Origin: Saccharomyces mikatae IFO 1815
Taxonomy: Eukaryota > Ascomycota > Saccharomycetes > Saccharomycetales > Saccharomycetaceae
DNA length: 64,000 nt
NCBI RefSeq assembly: GCF_947241705.1
Contig: NC_079259.1
Span: forward strand, 1,116,001-1,180,000
Direction of reading: 5' to 3'
In this document: positions 41,350 to 51,711 of the stretch, in pieces
Numbering within the stretch: position 1 is the stretch's first letter
How the letters are laid out: every line of letters starts with the position of its first letter
Position numbers and translations under genes: made by a program
The notes under the pieces: model-generated
Databases searched by the model: none
Seen by the model: only the letters and a program-made list of their open reading frames with translations
Told to the model about the DNA's origin: nothing

Positions 41350-44298
41350 TTATTTTTGAAATCTTTGCAAAATTTCCTGTGGGGTTGGTGATTTTATTTT
41401 TGAAGCAGAATTATTGTTCGAAAGATTGGAAAGAGAAGCTTGAGATGGAGATGCATTTGACAGTTGGGCTTGAGTTCCTGTTTTTAGTTGTTGCAATTGT
41501 TGAACTTGGTTGGACTCTTCTTGCAGCTGTAGTCTTTGCTGTTGTATCTGATGCTGTTTAAGCTGATGCTGTTGCTCTTTCAAGGTTCTATAATAGTTTT
41601 TTGCGGCTTTTAAAGCTGTCTCAGGCGTAATATCCGGCTTTTGCTCCAATAACTTTCTCGAGTAGCTTTCAATGATATCTTGCTCTGTGTACTGTTTCTG
41701 GTTTGATCTTGGAGTCGGCGCTTGCCCATTCCTAGTTACATTTGACGAAGACTTACCATTCGACGGGGCTGGGCTCTGGGCACTGGATGAATGAGCCTGC
41801 TGACTTTGTTGTTGTCTCTGTTGCAATCTGTTTTTCACTGTCCTTCTCAACTGAATATCCCTTCTTAGTGCCTCATCTCTTTGGGCCTTTAAAAGTGACA
41901 TTTCTGCTGGAGTGGGGACCTTCATGTTTTTGCAGTCCAATGGTTTTCTTGGTTGAGTGGGATTAGGACGCGGTGTATTTTCCCTTTTCTTCATACACTT
42001 CCTAATGGCCTCAAACATGCTAGCCCAGCGTAGTCTTCTATGGCCTCTTTGTATGGATTCCATGTTTACACCTAGAGGAGATATCCTTCTGTTCTGTCTT
42101 TGTTGAAACTTATGCGCTTCGATTAGCCACTGTTGAGCGCTATGAGCTCTGGGACCCTTAAGGTCACTAAAATTAAATCGTTCATTTAGTTGTACAAACC
42201 GCTCAAAACATTGCCATGGAGTTCTACGTTCAATATTGGATAAATAAGAATACGTGAGGCGATGAGTCATATGCGCACTAATCAACTCCCAGTTGTAGCC
42301 GTAAGTATTAATATTTTTGACCAGTTCCTGGTCATCCTCGGATAACCATATTGTGGGTGTTCTATTCTGAAGATAGCGCAAAGAAGGTACTGTCGGAGGT
42401 CTTAGATAATGATTTCTTCTATTACCATAGAACATACCACGCCTTTTACTCAACTGCGATATTGACGGTTCTTCGTCAATTAATTGGCGCTCAAGTAACT
42501 TATAAAAACCATTATCATCCAACGATACGACTGATTTAGAAATGGGAATGAACGCTAAAGAATCATCCTTTTTTGGCCTTTCCTCATTAATACCACTATA
42601 TAAAGGTAAATCTTGAACCAATGTTTTCTCAAAAGCGTTGAATTCATCAACAGAGATTAAAAGCTTAAATGGAGGATCCGAATCTTTTTCTAATTTTTCA
42701 GTTCCAATCGATACTAATGATGCAGCTGCTTCAGGTTGTGAACAGACAGTTATACTCGACGAGGATGGCTTTGTTAGAAGAACTTTCGTATCAATCGAAG
42801 AAACGACTCGATCGTTTGTACCCTCTTGGAATAGTCCATCACCTGCAAAATTAAGCTCGTCCCTAAATATTTGTTCATTGCTGCCATTTTCACTACTATA
42901 GTCACCAGTAGTAGCACATTTGTTTGAACTAATATGATTAAGGTGTAAAGAAGCTTCAGTGTTATCCGTATGAGAAAGGTTAGCTTGTGAGTCTTGTATT
43001 GAAATATCCGACAGTTTGCATAACTTTTCAGGTATTTGCCCATCGTTTGGTGATGTATTTTCTTTGCCAATCTGCAGTTTTTTATGCTTCACACAGCATA
43101 TTTGTCCATAGGTCCAATAATCCTCTATTGCTTGTGCTATGGTGTTACAGACGGCTACTTTATATTTATAACCTTCTTTAAAATCAGCTTGCATCCATTT
43201 AGCTTCTTCTAAAAGTATGTTTTGATGAGTACTATATTGTTTCCATGGATCAATGAATCTTTTAGGTTGTCTTAAAGACCATAATCCAAGTCTTCTTAGT
43301 TCCTCTATTCGTGAGCCAACAACTGTGATTCTAGCCTCGTTTAGAGCATTGTTTATAATATTAGTGGTCAAAGCTTTATGAGCTCTCGGTATTAGATTAA
43401 TAAGAGGCAGGGTTTGTGACATGTACTTCAATTCTGCTAAGGGCAAAGCCTGGGGTATTTTTGATGGTATGTAATCGTTCATTAACAAAAATACTGTCTC
43501 TGATACGTCAAGATTGTTCTGATTATAATGATCCGATGTCTGTACCTCTTTTCCCATAATGTTCTTTATTAATGGATCCTTGAATCTCTCTGCAGGTTCA
43601 ACCTTGGTAGGATCTGCCGGTGGGTATTCTATGTTCTCATAGTACGTATAGTGTGCTAAAGCACTGGGCACAGGAGGCCGTGGGGACATTGGGAGTGACG
43701 AAATTTCTGAATTATTGGAAGATTCTAGTGACTGAGACTGCGTTTTTTGTCTTTTCTCATGCTGCTGTCTTTCGTTACCCATAGTTGGCTCAAATGTCCT
43801 TTTATTCCACATATTTCTTGCCTTTTCTACTGGCCTTAAAGAATCCATTATGTTGTCAGTAATTGGATTGTTATTGTTTGGTATGAAATGACTTTCTGAT
43901 TTGCCTGACATCTTTTCGGTATTACCCAGAGATTCGTGTCCCATTTTAGAATCTGTTGATGCTTGGTTAGGTACTTTCATCAGGCTTGTATCCTTAGATT
44001 TTTTCTTCGCCGTGGGAGTCATGGCTGTTTGTAGAAACTTCGGAAGTAATGTATCATCAAATCTTATACCCCTTCGTATATCAGTTTTCTTCAGGAAGCC
44101 ATCTATTTCCCTCCGGAGTTTGCTCTCATCCGTCAACTCTAACAGCTGGCTTAAGCGAGATACGCAGTAAAGTTCAATTAGTTTTCTATCTCTTTCTTCA
44201 ATTAAATCGTCTATTCTGGTGAGCTTCTTTTTATCACTAATATGGTCATCACTGAGTGGTATTGAGCCAGAAACTGCGGGACTTGAACGTGAGGACAT
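41350..44298 (-). CDS. EAF1: Eaf1/Vid21, NuA4 histone acetyltransferase scaffold
   Basis: A 982-residue scaffold of the NuA4 histone acetyltransferase complex in the nucleus. An HSA domain lies around residues 355-400 (LEEAKWMQADFKEGYKYKVA). A SANT/Myb domain is at about 650-705 (WLSEDDQELVKNINTYGYNW with a following PWQCFERFVQLNE). The last 170 residues are Gln-rich with coiled-coil character. The N-terminus (MSSRSSPAVSGSIPLSD) and C-terminus (SPTPQEILQRFQK) match YDR359C. A Reb1-type site (CGGGTAA, 44375-44381) lies 77 bp upstream of the start. Several frames on the opposite strand are shadows of this gene. Confidence 0.96.
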   Translation of the reverse strand: MSSRSSPAVSGSIPLSDDHISDKKKLTRIDDLIEERDRKLIELYCVSRLSQLLELTDESKLRREIDGFLKKTDIRRGIRFDDTLLPKFLQTAMTPTAKKKSKDTSLMKVPNQASTDSKMGHESLGNTEKMSGKSESHFIPNNNNPITDNIMDSLRPVEKARNMWNKRTFEPTMGNERQQHEKRQKTQSQSLESSNNSEISSLPMSPRPPVPSALAHYTYYENIEYPPADPTKVEPAERFKDPLIKNIMGKEVQTSDHYNQNNLDVSETVFLLMNDYIPSKIPQALPLAELKYMSQTLPLINLIPRAHKALTTNIINNALNEARITVVGSRIEELRRLGLWSLRQPKRFIDPWKQYSTHQNILLEEAKWMQADFKEGYKYKVAVCNTIAQAIEDYWTYGQICCVKHKKLQIGKENTSPNDGQIPEKLCKLSDISIQDSQANLSHTDNTEASLHLNHISSNKCATTGDYSSENGSNEQIFRDELNFAGDGLFQEGTNDRVVSSIDTKVLLTKPSSSSITVCSQPEAAASLVSIGTEKLEKDSDPPFKLLISVDEFNAFEKTLVQDLPLYSGINEERPKKDDSLAFIPISKSVVSLDDNGFYKLLERQLIDEEPSISQLSKRRGMFYGNRRNHYLRPPTVPSLRYLQNRTPTIWLSEDDQELVKNINTYGYNWELISAHMTHRLTYSYLSNIERRTPWQCFERFVQLNERFNFSDLKGPRAHSAQQWLIEAHKFQQRQNRRISPLGVNMESIQRGHRRLRWASMFEAIRKCMKKRENTPRPNPTQPRKPLDCKNMKVPTPAEMSLLKAQRDEALRRDIQLRRTVKNRLQQRQQQSQQAHSSSAQSPAPSNGKSSSNVTRNGQAPTPRSNQKQYTEQDIIESYSRKLLEQKPDITPETALKAAKNYYRTLKEQQHQLKQHQIQQQRLQLQEESNQVQQLQQLKTGTQAQLSNASPSQASLSNLSNNNSASKIKSPTPQEILQRFQK

Positions 44299-44824
44299 AT
44301 TTTTGGTAAGGATTGTGTTTTTACCTTGACTTCCCTGAATTATCTCTATCTTTTGGTTCGGCGGCTAACTCCTACGGGTAATACTTCGCCCTTCAAAATT
44401 TCGCGCCTGTTGCAAAAATACACAAAAATCCTTATCCCTTCTAACGGTTTGGGAGGGGGAGAAACACTCACTTTGTAATTTACGGCGCAAATACCTGTAT
44501 GTTCCGGTTTAAAATTTTGAACACTTGTGTGCCGATTATGTTGTGTAGGGATCAGACTAAATAACCTCTTGCGATATTACAATCTAATGACACTTTGCAC
44601 CGTATACACTATATATCTCTATTTGGAACGCACGAAATTGAGAAGATGATCGCCCAAAAAATTTTCAGCGGTGGCGAATTAATTTTTCCGTCATCGGATG
44701 TTGAAAACTACGTATACAATGACATATTGCTTCGAGCTGTCGTCGTTGCATTTGCGTGTTTGTCACAGAGTTGCACTGCGTCATCTTTGAATGGGAGGAT
44801 TAACTATTGTTGTCATCTTTTAGA
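44299..44824. promoter_or_regulatory. EAF1 promoter and BCP1 3' region
   Basis: This 526-bp gap contains CGGGTAA (44375-44381), an exact Reb1 core, and GGTGGCGAA (44670-44678), the same 9-mer seen upstream of SEM1 and close to the proteasome-associated PACE element. Whether the latter acts on EAF1, 370 bp away, is unclear. Confidence 0.5.
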
Positions 44825-45679
44825 TCACCAGGTGGAGATTTCAGATTCCAATTCATTGATACTTTTGACAAGGCCCTCATGATCAAGAATCATATAGGAA
44901 TTGATAACACCCTTTCTAGCTTCTGATTCAAAGTGAATTTTGGCATGTTTCTCAAAAAAGCGGTCTTCTTCATGAAAGTAATCCACCTCGTCAGCCTTTA
45001 TCCTCTTCTTGGATCTTTCGTCCTTGTTTTTATTCTTGTTACCAGATCCAGCATCATCGTCAGTATCGAAATTTACTTCGTATTTTCTGGTGACGATGAC
45101 GTAGAAATCATAATGTCTGTCATCTCCAAGCGTTGCAGTGACATCCTCCAGAGTAATTTTATACAAAGGCGGAACAACTTCGGGAGGCATATTAATCAAT
45201 CTTTCACTGAGAACCAAAGCGCAGCTTTTGTTACCGCTATCAGTAATAGTTTTGAAGAAAGTAGAGAGCCTCATGTCTACTTTTTGTAGATATTTAGCAT
45301 AGTCACTATTGTGGCTGGCCTTGAAATCAACGAAGGAAAGAAAACAGTATGGATCAGATTCCTTACCGTCAGTTTTGATTGTGGTAGTTGGGAATGCTAG
45401 GATCAAATCTGCCAAACTGCTTAGTTGAATTCTGGTGCTTTCTTGAGGACCAAATAACTGACGTAATAAGTTCTTTAAGGCATGGAAATCAACATCTGGA
45501 TTTCCACCGAAAAAATCAAAGTCAATATTTACGATCTCTTCATCCCCATTTTGCTCTTCTTCGTTCTCTGAATCGGTACTGCTAATGTCAATTTCAGACT
45601 CTTCACTCCCATCTTCTTCTTCTTCCGTGTTTCTCCTCTTCCTATTCTTCAAGTCATTTAGTTTGATAGCTTGAACCAT
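44825..45679 (-). CDS. BCP1: Bcp1, Rpl23 chaperone / nuclear export factor
   Basis: A 284-residue BCCIP-family protein. In S. cerevisiae Bcp1 is a nuclear chaperone for ribosomal protein Rpl23 and is needed for export of Mss4. An N-terminal basic patch (LKNRKRRNTEEEEDG) is followed by a strongly acidic stretch (SEIDISSTDSENEEEQNGDE). The BCCIP core has VNIDFDFFGGNPDVDFHALK, then DPYCFLSFVDFK and ERLINMPPEVVPPLYK. A second basic patch lies at about residue 225 (KNKDERSKKRIKADEVDYFH). Upstream are RRPE-like AATTTTTCA (45766-45774) and PAC (CTCATC, 45799-45804), consistent with ribosome-biogenesis co-regulation. Confidence 0.95.
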   Translation of the reverse strand: MVQAIKLNDLKNRKRRNTEEEEDGSEESEIDISSTDSENEEEQNGDEEIVNIDFDFFGGNPDVDFHALKNLLRQLFGPQESTRIQLSSLADLILAFPTTTIKTDGKESDPYCFLSFVDFKASHNSDYAKYLQKVDMRLSTFFKTITDSGNKSCALVLSERLINMPPEVVPPLYKITLEDVTATLGDDRHYDFYVIVTRKYEVNFDTDDDAGSGNKNKNKDERSKKRIKADEVDYFHEEDRFFEKHAKIHFESEARKGVINSYMILDHEGLVKSINELESEISTW

Positions 45680-46102
45680 CCTTGCTAGTTAATTTAGAAT
45701 CTTTTGAAAACAAAAATTTCGTAAATAATTTAAGAACTAAATTTCTAACAATAAATGGAGCTGACAATTTTTCATTGACATAATTTTTCTATCTCAATCT
45801 CATCACCAGAAATGCAGGCTCGAAATAAACTACCGTTAAAAGTGATATTATTGTTTTTACTTCACAATCTAAAAAGTTTTATTCTAGCTAGAGTTTTATC
45901 ACAAAATCCGGATCAGTTTAATTTGATAAGTTGTACCTTACAGCCTAACCAGTAATACCTGAATTTCTGGTCCAATGAAGGAAGTTTGACTTTTTTTGTT
46001 ACTAACTGAATTTCTTCCCTCTAGTACACTATTGGCATTTCCGTAACAGTATTTCAATGTCATTATATATACATTAGATAACTACCACCAAATTCTATCT
46101 CA
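45680..46102. promoter_or_regulatory. BCP1 upstream region with RRPE-like and PAC motifs
   Basis: This 423-bp gap upstream of BCP1 holds AATTTTTCA (45766-45774) and CTCATC (45799-45804, PAC on the gene's strand as GATGAG), spaced 25 bp apart and about 90-120 bp from the start. This pairing is characteristic of ribosome-biogenesis genes. The TFC6 3' end lies on the right. Confidence 0.55.
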
Positions 46103-48115
46103 TCACAGATATTCAAGTGTCAATAGTCCAGCGCTATTGGAGAATACGTAACACTTACCTCCTAGACTTGTTTCATTCCATTTTGTACACGTTATATTAA
46201 TTCCGTGGGCATCTATTTTAGCTTTACTCACATCATTAACTGTCAGCGGATAGACTTCATAAGCGCTATCCATTCTATATTTGTCATCTTTTATGCTATA
46301 ATCCCATTTCCAAAGTCTTAATGACTTTTGAGTCGCCGAAGCATTTTTAATACCATGAAGAAGGCGTCTGGCTGCATTCGTTATAATCAGGCTTCCATCA
46401 GCTGATCCAGCAAGAACCATTGGATGTAGTCGTGAAACTCCAATAGCCGTTATAGTTGTTTCTCGTGATACTAAAGGGTGAACTGCAAAAGCAGCTCTGG
46501 GCGGCACAGCCCTTAATGAACTAGCACCATCTGAATAGATATACGAATAGATTTGAGGACAATAGACGACTGGAACCAAGTTGCTTCCTCTGAATCTAGA
46601 GATCGTCGTTTTTGTTGTAGCAATGTGCTTTGGGTTAAAAACGTAAAAAAAGCCGTCTACGGATACTGTACTGACGACTGTATCTTCAAAGTTTGAATAG
46701 CCAGTTGAAACAGATATTATGTATGAATCATGGACTTGTTCATAAAATGAAGGCAATTCTGGCTCGGTTAAGTCAAATTCTGCCACAAATCCGTTTTTAA
46801 AACCGCAAACAACAGTGGTGGGAGACAAAAAATCAAAACTGGTTATTAAACTGTCGGCCAATGACAAGACCAGAGACGGCTTTTCACATATTTTAAATAC
46901 GTGAAGATCAGTTGTGCTTTCAATGATTTCCAAGAAATTTACTGTACCTTCCTGAGTTACAAATGATAAACAACCAACCAGATGAGATGTGCAACATCCT
47001 TCGTGCCATTTAAGGTCCCAAACTTCACCAAATGAGTGTACAATGGTTTGGACCTTTACAAACTGTAGTGAGGATGTGTTTATTTTAAAAATTTGTATGC
47101 AGGAGGAGTGTTTTTCTTTGTCAAACATTTCCAAATGTTCATTTAAAGGCTCATCCACGTACTGTGATACGGCAACGGCAAGATATTGTATTTCTTTGCC
47201 TGTTTCGTTATTTTTTTCTATGTTGAGCCACGCAATATCTGTTACCAGTCCTCCTACATTGTAAATGAATCCATTTCTTCTCCCGTTAGGGAGCACGGGA
47301 AACTCTATTTTATCGCCGGTTGATATCACTGCATCCACATCACCGACAAGTAAATTCAGTCTTTTTTTCCTCAATTCAACCATATTTTCAAACTCTATCT
47401 TATTAATTTCATGGTATACGGTTTTATTCTTGTTCCCAATAATTTTATCATATACATTCTCCCTTTTACATGGTGGTTGTAGGCACACGAAATAGGGGGA
47501 ATCAGGCTGGATATTCTTTAACGGGAAATCGAAAACGCTAGTTTCGAACCCTTCCTTAACTTTTGCTAGCTGTAGTAACTTTTCCTTATTCAGCCCGTAA
47601 ATTCTTTCAATCTTATCTCTAGCGCTTGAAAGATCTTTTAGGAGTCTAATGGGACGTCCCTTCTGTTCTAGACTTGACCCGGGGTGGCTCTTCACGTTTT
47701 TGGTCAAAATCTTTTTAGGACGAGGTTTTTGTTCGATCTTTCTCTTACCTTTTGGTTGATCAGAAGCACCGCTTCTATCATCATTTAGATGAGTGACTTC
47801 CTTTTCAGCAGGCCTCTGATCATTCTCACTTTCTATCTCAACATCCTCACTTTCCTCACTTTCCGCTTCCTCATTCATAATAAAATCATCATCGTCGGTG
47901 TCATCAACACTAATCACTTGTGGAGTATTTATCGCATCATCGCGGTCAACATTCACTAATTGCGCCAAATTTGCAACTGCTTTTCTCGAAGCGTTTCTTC
48001 TAGGCCTTTTGCTTACTGAAACATCAGATAGAGATATGTTCAAACTGTCGCAGGGAACATCTGCTGCCACAGACTTTTTGGGTCTTCCTCTTTTCTTTTC
48101 AGGTTCTACTGCCAT
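46103..48115 (-). CDS. TFC6: Tfc6, TFIIIC subunit tau91
   Basis: A 670-residue subunit of the RNA polymerase III factor TFIIIC (the tauB part), which with Tfc3 binds the B-box of tRNA genes. The N-terminal 160 residues are disordered with basic and acidic patches and an AT-hook-like start (EKKRGRPKKSVAAD). The rest is a WD40-type propeller (WDLKWHEGCCTSHLVGCLSF; TTVVCGFKNGFVAEFDL; MVLAGSADGSLIITNAARR). Length and termini match YDR362C. It shares an upstream region with ESC2. Confidence 0.95.
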   Translation of the reverse strand: MAVEPEKKRGRPKKSVAADVPCDSLNISLSDVSVSKRPRRNASRKAVANLAQLVNVDRDDAINTPQVISVDDTDDDDFIMNEEAESEESEDVEIESENDQRPAEKEVTHLNDDRSGASDQPKGKRKIEQKPRPKKILTKNVKSHPGSSLEQKGRPIRLLKDLSSARDKIERIYGLNKEKLLQLAKVKEGFETSVFDFPLKNIQPDSPYFVCLQPPCKRENVYDKIIGNKNKTVYHEINKIEFENMVELRKKRLNLLVGDVDAVISTGDKIEFPVLPNGRRNGFIYNVGGLVTDIAWLNIEKNNETGKEIQYLAVAVSQYVDEPLNEHLEMFDKEKHSSCIQIFKINTSSLQFVKVQTIVHSFGEVWDLKWHEGCCTSHLVGCLSFVTQEGTVNFLEIIESTTDLHVFKICEKPSLVLSLADSLITSFDFLSPTTVVCGFKNGFVAEFDLTEPELPSFYEQVHDSYIISVSTGYSNFEDTVVSTVSVDGFFYVFNPKHIATTKTTISRFRGSNLVPVVYCPQIYSYIYSDGASSLRAVPPRAAFAVHPLVSRETTITAIGVSRLHPMVLAGSADGSLIITNAARRLLHGIKNASATQKSLRLWKWDYSIKDDKYRMDSAYEVYPLTVNDVSKAKIDAHGINITCTKWNETSLGGKCYVFSNSAGLLTLEYL

Positions 48116-48592
48116 CGCTACTGATTATTTTCCTATTATATATGTTCGCAACAAAACTATTGTGGATAAAATTTCCGAAGTTCACTAAGAGGTATCAACT
48201 CTTTCTTCTGAGTTATGCAACTCAGCCTTGGAGAAGAGAGATTCTAGTTCTAACTCTGACACTTCTTTTCAGCCCACTCGCATAAAATAGGATGTTGTTT
48301 ATCTTCTTTTGCAACGTAGGGTTTTCGAACCGCAGCTTTCCGGGTGATGCCCATATTCAGTATTTCAATACAAAAACAGCAATTTTTGACAGGAAATGTG
48401 TGGAAATAACAGGTGGTGGAAGGGCCTACATGCCTGTGAATATTCAATACCGCTGTGGTAACATTAATCATAAGTGGGAAAAGAACTGTTTCTTACTATT
48501 TCTTTGGAGTTGACTTAAAAGTATTCGGAAGACACTTGCAGTGCTGAGCAATCGAAGAAAGAGGTAAACGATTCGATTTAACTTGTGAACAG
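48116..48592. promoter_or_regulatory. Divergent TFC6/ESC2 promoter region
   Basis: This 477-bp divergent region holds an open frame at 48292-48513 that I do not believe is a gene, and no recognisable RNA. No standard factor motif stands out. Confidence 0.4.
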
Positions 48593-49969
48593 ATGACCCG
48601 AAGCTCCAAAAGTATCGGTGAGCTCCCAATTAATCTAAATTCAGATAGTACAAGTTTTACTGATGACAGTAGCGATAACTTTTTTATGGACAACTCCTTT
48701 GATGAAGATGAAATTGATGACAATGATGGCAGTAAGAGACGAAGCGTAATAGTTGATTCTAAAGTCTCAAATTTTCCTTCAGATTGTTTATCATCACCAT
48801 CATCATCATTGGACAATGAAAAAAATGTCGCAAGTCAAGCAAATATTTTACCGGACAGATCATCCACTGAAAATGTAAATGCAGAACATACCACAAAACC
48901 CAAATTAGATTTGCCATCCGGTCGAACTAGAGGAAGATCTACGATGAAAGAATCCGTCGTTGAAATAAACCCTCGTGAATCTAAGTCGATAGATGATGAA
49001 AAGCTTCATAGATCTAGATCAAGGTCTAGATCAAGCATAAGATCACTATCTCCGACAGGGAAATACAAGCGACAGAAAAGTTCATTATTATATGCCTATG
49101 ACGAAAATGATGACTTTTTCAAAGAACTTGCTAAGGAAGCTAAAAAGACTACTAGTGTATCAAAAGAATCAACACCCGACCAGCGGAAACGTGTCTACAA
49201 CATAAAGTTTCTCTCTAAGTTAGAAGGGACCATAAACAAGGCTGTTCAAGTGAAAGTGCTCGGAAAATACGAATTTTCAAGAATACTACCTGCTGCTTTG
49301 GATGGACTAACGAAATCCTATAAAATTCCGAAGGTAATGAAAGATATTTATAAGGTTGAAAATGTTACTCTATATTGGAAGAATGCAAAATTACTTGATT
49401 TTATGACTTGTAATTCTCTTCATATACCACAGGATTTTGAAAATGAAGTCTCTGATATTGATGTTACTATTGTGTCTAAAGAGTACGAAAAGAACTTTGA
49501 AGCTTCATTAGAATCAAAATTAAAGGAGGAAGAGGCAGCTTTGCTTGTAAAAGAACACGAGGAAATTGAAAGAAAATTGGAAAGAAAGCGAAACGAACAG
49601 GAAGAATCAGAATACCGTGAATTTGAATTTGAGTTGAGAAATGTGAAGGAGAAACAAGAAAGGACAGAAAATGAGACAGTTATCAATATCAAAAATCTAC
49701 AAGAAGATGACAATTTGTTAGAAAATAATAGTGACAGCGAAAAAGTTATGAAGATTGCTCTCAGGGGTCAAGATAACAAGAAAATTTATGTCAATGTTAG
49801 GCGTTCAACACCGTTCTCTAAAGTTGCTGAGTACTACAGAATTCAAAAGCAATTACCGCAAAAGGCTAGGATCAAACTACTGTTTGATCATGATAAACTG
49901 GACATGCATGAATGTATAGCAGACCAGGATATGGAGGATGAAGATATGATTGATGTCATCATTAATTAA
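48593..49969 (+). CDS. ESC2: Esc2, SUMO-like-domain genome stability protein
   Basis: A 458-residue RENi-family protein (relatives Rad60 and NIP45) that promotes Mms21-dependent sumoylation, silencing and repair at stalled forks in the nucleus. The N-terminal 190 residues are disordered and acidic, with an Arg-Ser patch (RSRSRSRSSIRSLSPTGKYK). The first SUMO-like domain lies at about 205-300 (RVYNIKFLSKLEGTINKAVQ). A charged coiled linker spans 310-380 (EEIERKLERKRNEQEESEYR), and the second SUMO-like domain runs from about 385 to the end (DMEDEDMIDVIIN). It lacks the C-terminal Gly-Gly needed for conjugation, as expected for the family. Confidence 0.95.
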   Translation: MTRSSKSIGELPINLNSDSTSFTDDSSDNFFMDNSFDEDEIDDNDGSKRRSVIVDSKVSNFPSDCLSSPSSSLDNEKNVASQANILPDRSSTENVNAEHTTKPKLDLPSGRTRGRSTMKESVVEINPRESKSIDDEKLHRSRSRSRSSIRSLSPTGKYKRQKSSLLYAYDENDDFFKELAKEAKKTTSVSKESTPDQRKRVYNIKFLSKLEGTINKAVQVKVLGKYEFSRILPAALDGLTKSYKIPKVMKDIYKVENVTLYWKNAKLLDFMTCNSLHIPQDFENEVSDIDVTIVSKEYEKNFEASLESKLKEEEAALLVKEHEEIERKLERKRNEQEESEYREFEFELRNVKEKQERTENETVINIKNLQEDDNLLENNSDSEKVMKIALRGQDNKKIYVNVRRSTPFSKVAEYYRIQKQLPQKARIKLLFDHDKLDMHECIADQDMEDEDMIDVIIN

Positions 49970-50584
49970 GTAAGTCCCATTAAAAGATTACACACTTCCA
50001 CTTTATGTAACGTTATTATTTACTGTGGGACCGTGCATGTCAGTAATGTTTTCCACATTTATGAAAAAGCGGTCTAAATTAAAATTCAAAAAAAGGCCTT
50101 TTGTACTGGAATTATTTTTTTCGTCGTGTAAAATGAATCCTACACATTGTTTTCTGTAGTATATTATACAGAAACTTCAATTTCTAATAGCATAATATTT
50201 TAGTCAGGACTTTCCTTTCCAACAGTATGATGATCGAATAACTTACCAAAAATCTTTCCAGCTCAACAACACTAACTCTGATAGTTAATGTTGACTTGAA
50301 GCCAATCATTAAAGTCTTTTGAGGCTTCCCAGGTAAGTGAGCAATGATCACGTATAAACGAAGAAGGTATAATTATATTCCAATACATAGAATTCTAAGG
50401 CATCGAGGAGAACACCTGAATATAATCAACATTTCTGGAGTGATATTGTTTTTATCAACTAAGAATTCCCAAAAAAATATCTCAGTTCAACCAAATTGTC
50501 AAAGATCGCCTACCTCATAGAAACGATATATTGTCCTACTGGTATATCTAATCCCTTGATGACCCATCATCGTGAAATTAATAG
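49970..50584. other. Intergenic between ESC2 and tRNA-Lys
   Basis: A 615-bp AT-rich region. It contains the ESC2 3' end and the upstream side of the tRNA-Lys gene, a favoured Ty landing area, yet I see no clear LTR here. No gene is called. Confidence 0.45.
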
Positions 50585-50657
50585 GCCTTGTTGGCGCAAT
50601 CGGTAGCGCGTATGACTCTTAATCATAAGGTTAGGGGTTCGAGCCCCCTACAGGGCT
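50585..50657 (+). tRNA. tK(CUU): tRNA-Lys (anticodon CUU)
   Basis: A 73-base tRNA gene. The acceptor strands GCCTTGT and ACAGGGC pair, with discriminator T. The A-box region is TTGGCGCAATCGGTAGCGC, the anticodon loop is ACTCTTAATC with CTT, and the T-arm is AGGGGTTCGAGCCCCCT. No intron is present. A T-tract about 35 bp downstream (GTTTTTTT, about 50695-50703) can end Pol III transcription. It matches the yeast tK(CUU) sequence that I remember. Confidence 0.97.
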
Positions 50658-50869
50658 ATATTAATATACCAATTAAACCTTCGCAAGAGATGGTTGTTTT
50701 TTTCCATCATCTGTAGATGAAAGTTGCCTTATATTACGAAAAAAAGTTGACATATTCATTCCTTTTTCCTTGTATTTGTTGCTCACAGATAGTGACTTTA
50801 AAAGGACGAATCTTATTATTAATTGCCCAGCTCAATAATTAGTCATCCTGTACGAAAATTTAAAGCGTG

Positions 50870-50878
50870 GGTGGCGAA
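50870..50878 (+). promoter_or_regulatory. PACE-like (Rpn4-type) site upstream of SEM1
   Basis: GGTGGCGAA differs by one base from the proteasome-associated control element GGTGGCAAA bound by Rpn4. It lies 102 bp upstream of the SEM1 start, in the same orientation, at the distance usual for proteasome genes. Sem1 is a proteasome lid subunit, which makes function likely. Confidence 0.6.
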
Positions 50879-50979
50879 CTTGGTTGGTTCTAACATTTAA
50901 AGGCTTTATGCGAAGCTTTACATACAAAATGTACGTAGAGTAGTTTTACAAAACCACCGCTACTACGAATAAATAAAAT

Positions 50980-51249
50980 ATGAATACAGACGTTGCTGCT
51001 GCACAGGCCCAAAGTAAGATAGATTTAACGAAGCAGAAGAATGAGGAAGTAAATAGAAAGTCGTTAGAGGAAGACGATGAATTTGAGGATTTTCCTATTG
51101 ACACATGGGCTAATGGTGAAACAATAAAAAGCAATACTGCAACGCAAACAAAAATATGGGAAGAAAACTGGGATGATGTTGAAGTCGACGACGATTTCAC
51201 TAATGACCTAAAGGCAGAATTAGATAGATACAAACAAGAAAATCAGTGA
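50980..51249 (+). CDS. SEM1: Sem1 (Dss1), proteasome lid and TREX-2 subunit
   Basis: An 89-residue acidic, largely disordered protein found in the 19S proteasome lid, and in TREX-2 and other PCI-domain complexes. Two conserved acidic-aromatic segments are visible: EEDDEFEDFPIDTW (about residues 30-43) and WEENWDDVEVDDDF (about 60-73). A C-terminal helix ends in LDRYKQENQ. It matches S. cerevisiae Sem1 in length and nearly in sequence. A PACE-like site lies upstream. The gene is too small to be certain from frame length alone, but the motifs are decisive. Confidence 0.97.
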   Translation: MNTDVAAAQAQSKIDLTKQKNEEVNRKSLEEDDEFEDFPIDTWANGETIKSNTATQTKIWEENWDDVEVDDDFTNDLKAELDRYKQENQ

Positions 51250-51711
51250 AGGGCTACATATTATTACTTTTAAATAACGCAAAAGGAAATCAACACGTTT
51301 AGAATTACTTTGGTACATTGTTTTCTTACTAATCTATTTCATGCTTAGATTAAATAAGTAATACAAAAGTAAACACATAGCCGAAGCACTCAATTATAGG
51401 GCTTTGGAACGCAATAACGTAAAAATATTCGATGGTGCGCTGAGATATTTCAATCTTGAAACGCAGTTCTCAAGTAGAAAAGTTATAATATAACAGCAAC
51501 GTTAGAAGTTTTATTTTCTTTTCATCTTATAATGTCGCAGCAATACCTGCAATCCGATAACCTCAATCGTCCTTTCGTTATTAATATTAGACAGTAGCAA
51601 TCGATTCATGATAACAACTTAAAGATAAACGACAAGATAAACCTTGTATCACAAACTCGATTGCATCCAGTAGCCATTTAAATTGGCTAAATTTTTAATC
51701 GGAGCGATTGA
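51250..51711. other. Convergent SEM1/CDC40 intergenic region
   Basis: 462 bp between two 3' ends. AT-rich; nothing beyond terminator sequence was recognised. Confidence 0.45.

Noticed and set aside
41379-44170. Several frames antisense to EAF1
   Set aside because: S. cerevisiae has a dubious frame (YDR360W) here; these lie within a clear coding gene and carry no independent evidence.
48292-48513. Open frame between TFC6 and ESC2
   Set aside because: Short, unsupported by any motif, and located in a divergent promoter.
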